A DNA stretch of 6,068 nucleotides, taken from contig CAIUZU010000287.1 in assembly GCA_903903705.1 (NCBI GenBank), positions 1-6,068 on the forward strand. Direction: 5' to 3'. The notes below the pieces were generated by a model. It was given only the letters and a program-made list of their open reading frames with translations. It did no database searches and was not told the DNA's origin. How positions within the stretch are numbered: position 1 is the first letter of the stretch; each line of letters opens with the position of its first letter. Positions 1-6,068 of the stretch are shown here, piece after piece. A program made the translations under genes and the position numbers. The DNA is from an uncultured Helicobacteraceae bacterium (GTDB lineage: Bacteria; Campylobacterota; Campylobacteria; Campylobacterales; Sulfurimonadaceae).

Positions 1-120
1 TCCAAGCAGATTTACATAAACAGGTAAACATATTAGGCTTTTTTGGCTCTTTTTTCCTTAAGTAAGTGCCATTCTTCACTGGGTGTAATTTTATATCGGC
101 TCCTATTTTTTGTTAGGTTT
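1..120. other. Window-edge gap with two short open frames, neither assignable
   Basis: Two frames stay open to the left edge. On the plus strand, bases 3-65 read as a possible C-terminus ending LGFFGSFFLK and a TAA at 63-65. A gene there would converge on the HEPN gene. On the minus strand, an open frame runs from about 111 down to base 1 and contains IGADIKLHPVKNGTYLRKK. It has an AGGAG motif at 104-100 but no ATG at a sensible distance; its only conventional start is a GTG at 79-77, about 20 bases from that motif. I recognise neither peptide, and at most one is likely to be real. The stretch also shows a short T-rich direct repeat (GGC followed by TTTTTT, then GGCTC followed by TTTTTT, 36-55). 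No convincing terminator hairpin was seen. Confidence 0.25.
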
Positions 121-774
121 TTATGCTGGGTGTCTTGCTATAAAATTACTTATACTATTAATTAGTAAATCCACTTGCTCTTTCGTGTATTCACCATAGT
201 GTCCATGTGCAGCTTTATTTCTTAAATCTAACCATGCAGTAATATTTTTTTGGTCTAATTTTGAATATGCACCTTCTTTGACTAATTCAGAATTTAGTAC
301 GTCTGCTTTTTTACTAATATTTTTGCCATCTTTTTCAAAAGTTAGATCTATAGAAAATTTAATACATAAATTTTTAAGATGAGATTCTAATGTAGTTCCA
401 GCTATAACAGCAGCTGGGTCTTTGTAGCCTTCCGAAATTAAATGTTTTGACATCTCTATAAAATCTGAAAATAATTCACCATGAATTAATTCTTCATGTG
501 ATTTTAAATAGCCTAGTTCAACATCAATTTTTAAAGAGTCAACAACTCCTATAATTTGACTACAAACGTAACCAGGATATCCTCCATTTTTAATAATTTC
601 TTCTGCTTGTCTGTAGTATGCTGAATGTTTTCCTGCAATTCTCTCAATCGCTGCCCTTGCACTAGTTGTCAAGCTAATAACTCTAGCAACTTGTAAATCT
701 GACAAATCATCATACTTAGAAAGACTAAGTAAAGCATTGTATTCTTCTGTTAATTTTTTTAATTGTATTACCAT
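121..774 (-). CDS. HEPN-like domain protein of unknown function, possible RNase/defence or toxin-related
   Basis: This 217-residue soluble protein has no signal peptide or membrane segment. The C-terminal part carries WLDLRNKAAHGHY, in which R185-N-K-A-A-H190 matches the Rx4-6H signature of HEPN domains. In RNase-type HEPN proteins the Arg and His form the active site. Just before it, residues 120-137 (AAVIAGTTLESHLKNLC) form the amphipathic helix typical of the same fold. The N-terminal 80 residues look helical and unassigned. HEPN proteins act in toxin-antitoxin, abortive-infection and nucleotidyltransferase-partnered systems, but many solitary ones have no known role, and no MNT-type partner is visible here. 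The ATG at 774 is supported by GGAG at 783-780 with 5-base spacing. Sampled lines are about 24-37% GC, lower than the downstream methyltransferase gene at about 50%, which suggests acquisition. The fold call is fairly secure; function is open. Confidence 0.75.
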   Translation of the reverse strand: MVIQLKKLTEEYNALLSLSKYDDLSDLQVARVISLTTSARAAIERIAGKHSAYYRQAEEIIKNGGYPGYVCSQIIGVVDSLKIDVELGYLKSHEELIHGELFSDFIEMSKHLISEGYKDPAAVIAGTTLESHLKNLCIKFSIDLTFEKDGKNISKKADVLNSELVKEGAYSKLDQKNITAWLDLRNKAAHGHYGEYTKEQVDLLINSISNFIARHPA

Positions 775-817
775 TTAAACTCCATTATTTAGTAACCTAG
801 CCATTTATCCAACAAAC

Positions 818-847
818 ATTATATATCAAACAGCTTGATATCAGCTA
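818..847 (-). promoter_or_regulatory. Candidate promoter of the HEPN-like gene
   Basis: A perfect TATAAT lies on the minus strand at 823-818, about 44 bases upstream of the ATG at 774. This predicts a transcription start near 811 and a leader of about 37 bases. No good TTGACA-like -35 is present at 16-18 bases spacing, which is common in campylobacterotal promoters. Its presence suggests the gene is transcribed separately from the methyltransferase unit upstream. Confidence 0.5.
823..841. repeat. Perfect 7-bp inverted repeat, operator-like
   Basis: ATATCAA at 823-829 and TTGATAT at 835-841 are exact reverse complements separated by ACAGC. The repeat overlaps the last base of the candidate -10 box and fills the spacer toward the -35 position, which is where a repressor would block the polymerase. 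A further TTGATAT occurs at 891-897. It is not followed by a T-run on either strand, so a terminator is unlikely. The sequence is AT-rich, so chance is a real alternative. Confidence 0.4.
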
Positions 848-899
848 ATTAAACCAACACAAAAAATGTTCATTTAAATGAGAAAATCATTTGATATTT

Positions 900-1469
900 T
901 TAGAGAGAAGCACTAGCGGTATATCGCCATTTATGCTTATTGATTTTCACTGTAAAACCGTAATTTTCAAGTATCTCTTTTAAGACACTCGGCTTATAAA
1001 AATTGGCAGGTTCTCCGAATAGTTTTTCCATCAAACAGATGCTCTTGCCCAAAAATGTGCCTTTATCAAAATCATATATAAAAAGTCTTCCGCCCTCTTT
1101 TAGTACCCGTACCACTTCTGCAAATGCGGCATTCGGGTCATTAAAATGGTGCAGGGATTCTCCCATAAAGACGGCATCAAAACTATCATCTTCAAACGGC
1201 AGCGACTCAGCGTTTGCGATATGAGTTTCCAGATACGGCGGAGCATATTTGAGCATTCCCTCGGCAGGGTCGACTGCCACATACCTCAAATTGTCGTTGC
1301 ATCTGTAGGCGAACTCGCTCATCACCCCAGTACCTGCACCGATATCCAAGACGCTTTCTTTGTCGGTAAATCCTTGCAAAAACAGACACAAATCATCCAA
1401 AATGGGTTTGGAATATATTATGGAGCCGAAATGTTTAAAGACAAATCCGAGATTGTTAAAAGGCATCAT
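900..1469 (-). CDS. Class I SAM-dependent methyltransferase (Methyltransf_11/UbiE-like)
   Basis: The protein transfers a methyl group from S-adenosylmethionine to an unidentified substrate. Motif I is VLDIGAGTG (residues 40-48, counted from the start used here). The acidic residue that binds the SAM ribose is in VAVDPAEGM (64-72). AESLPFEDDSFDAVF (87-101) leads into the ESLHHF segment, and RVLKEGGRLFIYDF (121-134) is the usual post-motif strand region. There is no DPPY/NPPY motif, so it is not a DNA adenine or cytosine-N4 methylase; small-molecule, lipid or tRNA substrates are all possible. I start it at the ATG at 1469, giving 189 aa, because AGGA at 1479-1476 sits 6 bases upstream. The longer TTG-initiated frame from 1514 would overlap the Bro-N gene and adds a lysine-rich, poorly supported N-terminus. 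It lies 16 bases after the Bro-N stop, so the two are probably co-transcribed. Confidence 0.88.
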   Translation of the reverse strand: MMPFNNLGFVFKHFGSIIYSKPILDDLCLFLQGFTDKESVLDIGAGTGVMSEFAYRCNDNLRYVAVDPAEGMLKYAPPYLETHIANAESLPFEDDSFDAVFMGESLHHFNDPNAAFAEVVRVLKEGGRLFIYDFDKGTFLGKSICLMEKLFGEPANFYKPSVLKEILENYGFTVKINKHKWRYTASASL

Positions 1470-1485
1470 TTTGCATCCTGTTTCT

Positions 1486-2331
1486 TTAGCATTTCTTTTT
1501 TTCATTATCTTCAAGCAAATTTTTTGTGTTTTTGCTTGTCACTACCTTTTTACCTGTTTTAGCTTCAAGTTCGGCTCTTGCTACTTTTGCTACATTGCCG
1601 CCTTGTTGTGCAACTTCTCTGCTCTCTTCAAAACTTTTAGGATTTATCGCTTCTGAGATATCTTTAGTAGAAGCTTCCGCCAACATATTTAAAATCAGCT
1701 CCGTATTTGTCATATTGTCCCGCAAGTTCTCTTTTTTGAGACCTTTTAGGATTTTGTACTCTTTTGTTGTTTTATCCGCCCAAGTTTTTGTGATAATGTC
1801 CGTGAGTGTCGCAAACTCTGCTCCCTCTTGCACTCCAACTCTATTCCACTCATCGGTTAGCTCTTTTCGTATCTCTATGCTTTTTAGTCTTTGATTTATC
1901 CAGTTTTGGCTGTATCCGAGTTCCAAATACTGTTTTAATGCTCTGTCGATACTAAGTTCAGGGTCGCTCATCTCATCGAGCCGCTCACTTCCGACACGAG
2001 CCAACCAAAGCTTAAAAGGCTCTGCTTTTGGCGAGGGAATGGACTGAATCAACCTAAAAAGCTGCTCCGTATCGGCTACATCCGTAAGCCTCATTTTTCC
2101 ATCGACCGCTTTCATCTTCAACTGGTGACAATTTGTCACCGTTTCATTTCCTTCATCTCTCAGGCGTTGTTTTAACTTATTCCAGTATTTTCTTGCTCTT
2201 TGAAAGTCTTGACTATCCGTCAAAATTTCAATAGCATCTACGATAGATATATACCATTTCTCTTGCTCATCATCCCAGAGAGTTCTTACTTTTTTCTCTT
2301 CAAAAAGTTTGATAGATTCATGCGGTTTCAT
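1486..2331 (-). CDS. Bro-N domain protein (phage antirepressor / DinD-like family)
   Basis: This is a 281-residue cytoplasmic protein. The N-terminal part (about 8-115) is a Bro-N domain: KVRTLWDDEQEKWYISIVD is followed by a DADIR-like segment, KYWNKLKQRL, then LTDVADTEQLFRLIQSIPS and EPFKLWLARVG. Bro-N domains bind DNA in phage antirepressors and baculovirus BRO proteins. The C-terminal half (INQRLKSIEIRKELTDEW, LKGLKKENLRDNMT, then KTGKKVVTSKN at 258-268) matches, from memory, a widespread stand-alone chromosomal family often labelled phage antirepressor or related to DNA-damage-inducible DinD. No other phage gene is visible in the window. The ATG at 2331 has AAAGG at 2344-2340. It has its own promoter just after tlyA and heads a two-gene unit with the methyltransferase. 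Family assignment is firm; the role (regulator, damage response or remnant cargo) is not. Confidence 0.87.
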   Translation of the reverse strand: MKPHESIKLFEEKKVRTLWDDEQEKWYISIVDAIEILTDSQDFQRARKYWNKLKQRLRDEGNETVTNCHQLKMKAVDGKMRLTDVADTEQLFRLIQSIPSPKAEPFKLWLARVGSERLDEMSDPELSIDRALKQYLELGYSQNWINQRLKSIEIRKELTDEWNRVGVQEGAEFATLTDIITKTWADKTTKEYKILKGLKKENLRDNMTNTELILNMLAEASTKDISEAINPKSFEESREVAQQGGNVAKVARAELEAKTGKKVVTSKNTKNLLEDNEKKKC

Positions 2332-2360
2332 CGGTTTTACCTTTAACTATCATTTTGGGC

Positions 2361-2389
2361 ATTATAGCTTCTCAAATGAATCAACTCAA
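2361..2389 (-). promoter_or_regulatory. Sigma70-type promoter for the Bro-N/methyltransferase unit
   Basis: On the minus strand TTGAGT (2389-2384) and a perfect TATAAT (2366-2361) are separated by 17 bases, the ideal spacing. The predicted start of transcription is near 2354, leaving a leader of about 23 bases before the ATG at 2331. It lies in the 91-base gap after the tlyA stop, so the unit need not depend on read-through from ligA-tlyA. CTCAAA is repeated directly on the plus strand at 2371-2376 and 2385-2390, the latter overlapping the -35. No LexA-type box was recognised. Confidence 0.65.
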
Positions 2390-2422
2390 AAAGTATTGCA
2401 ATTTGTTATATTTTATCTAAAA

Positions 2423-5087
<2,665 letters not shown>

Positions 5088-5116
5088 TTATCTTAAAGTT
5101 ATTAAATTTTTGAATT

Positions 5117-5131
5117 TGAAAATGAGTATCA
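5117..5131. promoter_or_regulatory. Fur box 1 (candidate ferric uptake regulator operator)
   Basis: TGAAAATGAGTATCA matches the 7-1-7 Fur consensus TGATAATNATTATCA at 12 of the 14 arm positions, 6 of 7 in each arm. It lies 77 bases upstream of the plus-strand barrel gene and 38 bases upstream of the ligA ATG. It could therefore influence either promoter. A minus-strand TATGAT at 5133-5128, overlapping this box, is a possible -10 for ligA. Confidence 0.6.
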
Positions 5132-5172
5132 TATTTATCTTCAATTAAGTTATCTTTAACTACACTTCCAAA

Positions 5173-5187
5173 TGAGAATGAATATCA
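5173..5187. promoter_or_regulatory. Fur box 2 (candidate ferric uptake regulator operator)
   Basis: TGAGAATGAATATCA matches the 7-1-7 Fur consensus at 12 of 14 arm positions, one mismatch per arm, and the match extends on the right with TTG. It ends 20 bases before the barrel gene ATG, so bound Fur would block initiation or early elongation of that gene. The centre-to-centre distance from box 1 is 56 bases. A weak plus-strand -10 candidate, TATCTT at 5151-5156, lies between the two boxes. Confidence 0.7.
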
Positions 5188-5207
5188 TTGTATATAAAAG
5201 GAAAAAT

Positions 5208-6068
5208 ATGAAAAATTTAGTAATCTCTTCACTTTTAATAACTCCCATCTTGCTTAGCGCCGATGTAATTCCGGCTATGAACTCAAAAGGCGGTGCCATG
5301 GTTTTGCCTGAGGGCAAAGTAAAAATGACGCTTAAACATATACAGTTTGATAGAGAAAATATGTTTAACGGCTCAAGCGAAGTGCAAAACAGAGAAAACT
5401 TAGATGCGACGGCAAACGTAACTCTGCTAAAGTTAAACTACGGGCTAAGTAAAACAACGACTGTAGGATTGATAGTTCCATATAAAAATATAGAAGCAAC
5501 CGCTAAACTCGCAACTAATGACGTAGCGATAGATAACAGCGGAGTCGGTGATGTGATTCTAGTCGCTAGACATGTGATCTTGCCGATGAGCGAGTATGGA
5601 TTTCAACTCTCTCTTGATGGCGGAGTAAAACTCCCAACCGGATCTACAGATAACGGGTTCAAAAAAGCGCCTGCTTTTGCAACGGGCATAGATACTCCGA
5701 TGCCTACACAGATGGGAAGTGGAGAGTTTGAGTATAAACTTGGAATGGGACTCTCTTACATGGTAGATGATAGCTGGGAGATTGATGCTCACAGCATGTA
5801 CACATACAGACCAAAAGCAGACAATAGTTACGACTTCGGCAATGAGCTAAGCTTTGATCTCTCAACTACAAAGGCGATTACAAATCAGATAAACATAGGA
5901 GTCGAGTATAATTTTATCTACAACACTTCAACAGATATGGGCAGCGACACAAATGCGATGCTTAGATCTATGCTTCCCTTTAAAGCATTCAGCGGAACAG
6001 CAGGTTACATAACGCCTCAAATCGAGTTTTTACCGTTTGGCAAACCGAAAATCCACTTCGGAGCCGGA
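5208..6068 (+). CDS. Exported outer-membrane beta-barrel protein, MetA-pathway/transporter-like family (3' end beyond window)
   Basis: The first 287 codons are present and the frame is open to the window edge. The start ATG is preceded by AAGGA at 5198-5202 with 5-base spacing. Residues 1-18 form a signal peptide: lysine at position 2, a hydrophobic core, and a predicted cut after LLSA before DVIP. The mature part alternates polar and hydrophobic residues in amphipathic strands. The segments SGVGDVILVARHVI (111-124), DGGVKLPTGS (137-146) and FEYKLGMGLSY (174-184) resemble the barrel family annotated as transporter or phenol-degradation MetA-like (PF13557). Members are thought to be outer-membrane channels, with substrates mostly unknown. 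Two Fur boxes upstream suggest induction under iron limitation, so a role in metal or siderophore-related transport is plausible but inferred. It lacks the TonB-box and plug pattern of a TonB-dependent receptor in the part seen. Confidence 0.8.
   Translation, partial: MKNLVISSLLITPILLSADVIPAMNSKGGAMVLPEGKVKMTLKHIQFDRENMFNGSSEVQNRENLDATANVTLLKLNYGLSKTTTVGLIVPYKNIEATAKLATNDVAIDNSGVGDVILVARHVILPMSEYGFQLSLDGGVKLPTGSTDNGFKKAPAFATGIDTPMPTQMGSGEFEYKLGMGLSYMVDDSWEIDAHSMYTYRPKADNSYDFGNELSFDLSTTKAITNQINIGVEYNFIYNTSTDMGSDTNAMLRSMLPFKAFSGTAGYITPQIEFLPFGKPKIHFGAG

Noticed and set aside
36..55. T-rich GGC/TTTTTT direct repeat as a terminator or repeat array
   Set aside because: Only two imperfect copies and no inverted-repeat stem; most likely chance in AT-rich DNA.
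871..880. CATTTAAATG palindrome and weak hairpins after the methyltransferase stop as a terminator
   Set aside because: Stems are short and all A/T-rich, without a GC-rich stem followed by a T-run, so an intrinsic terminator is not supported.
900..1469. Methyltransferase plus Bro-N or HEPN as a restriction-modification or BREX-like system
   Set aside because: The methyltransferase lacks DNA-methylase catalytic motifs and target-recognition regions, and no nuclease, helicase or ATPase gene is present.
1003..1656. Several plus-strand open frames antisense to the methyltransferase and Bro-N genes
   Set aside because: They lie opposite well-supported genes, have no recognisable domains and show low-complexity Ser/Phe/Leu-rich composition typical of antisense shadows.
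5559..5792. Minus-strand open frame of 77 codons inside the barrel gene
   Set aside because: It is antisense to a signal-peptide-bearing coding frame that is open throughout, with no domain or start signal.

Overview
The window looks like a chromosomal segment of a campylobacterotal (epsilonproteobacterial) organism of the Sulfurimonas/Sulfuricurvum type. I infer this from the flavour of the LigA and TlyA proteins, the moderately low GC, the tight ligA-tlyA coupling with alternative start codons, and two well-formed Fur boxes. It has not been confirmed by any search.

Layout, right to left along the minus strand. ligA (NAD-dependent DNA ligase, 653 aa) starts at 5078. It overlaps by 17 bases with tlyA (rRNA 2'-O-methyltransferase, 236 aa, TTG start). 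About 90 bases after tlyA, a good sigma70-type promoter drives a second unit: a Bro-N domain protein (281 aa) followed 16 bases later by a class I SAM-dependent methyltransferase (189 aa with the start preferred here). After a further 125-base gap carrying its own promoter and an operator-like inverted repeat comes a noticeably AT-richer gene for a HEPN-type protein (217 aa) with an RNKAAH motif. The first 120 bases hold only two short open frames that run off the window edge.

On the plus strand, divergent from ligA, an exported outer-membrane beta-barrel protein begins at 5208 and runs past the window end (287 codons present). The 129-base ligA/porin gap carries two near-consensus Fur operators, so the barrel is probably iron-regulated.

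Functionally the window has three parts. One is a housekeeping core (DNA joining and ribosome methylation). The second is a stretch of accessory genes downstream of it (Bro-N, small methyltransferase, HEPN), at least partly of mobile or defence type. The third is the start of an iron-responsive envelope gene or operon. No tRNA, rRNA, CRISPR array, insertion sequence or long repeat was seen. I do not see strong evidence for a wholly new system. The most unusual points are the paired Fur boxes and the HEPN gene with its promoter-embedded inverted repeat.
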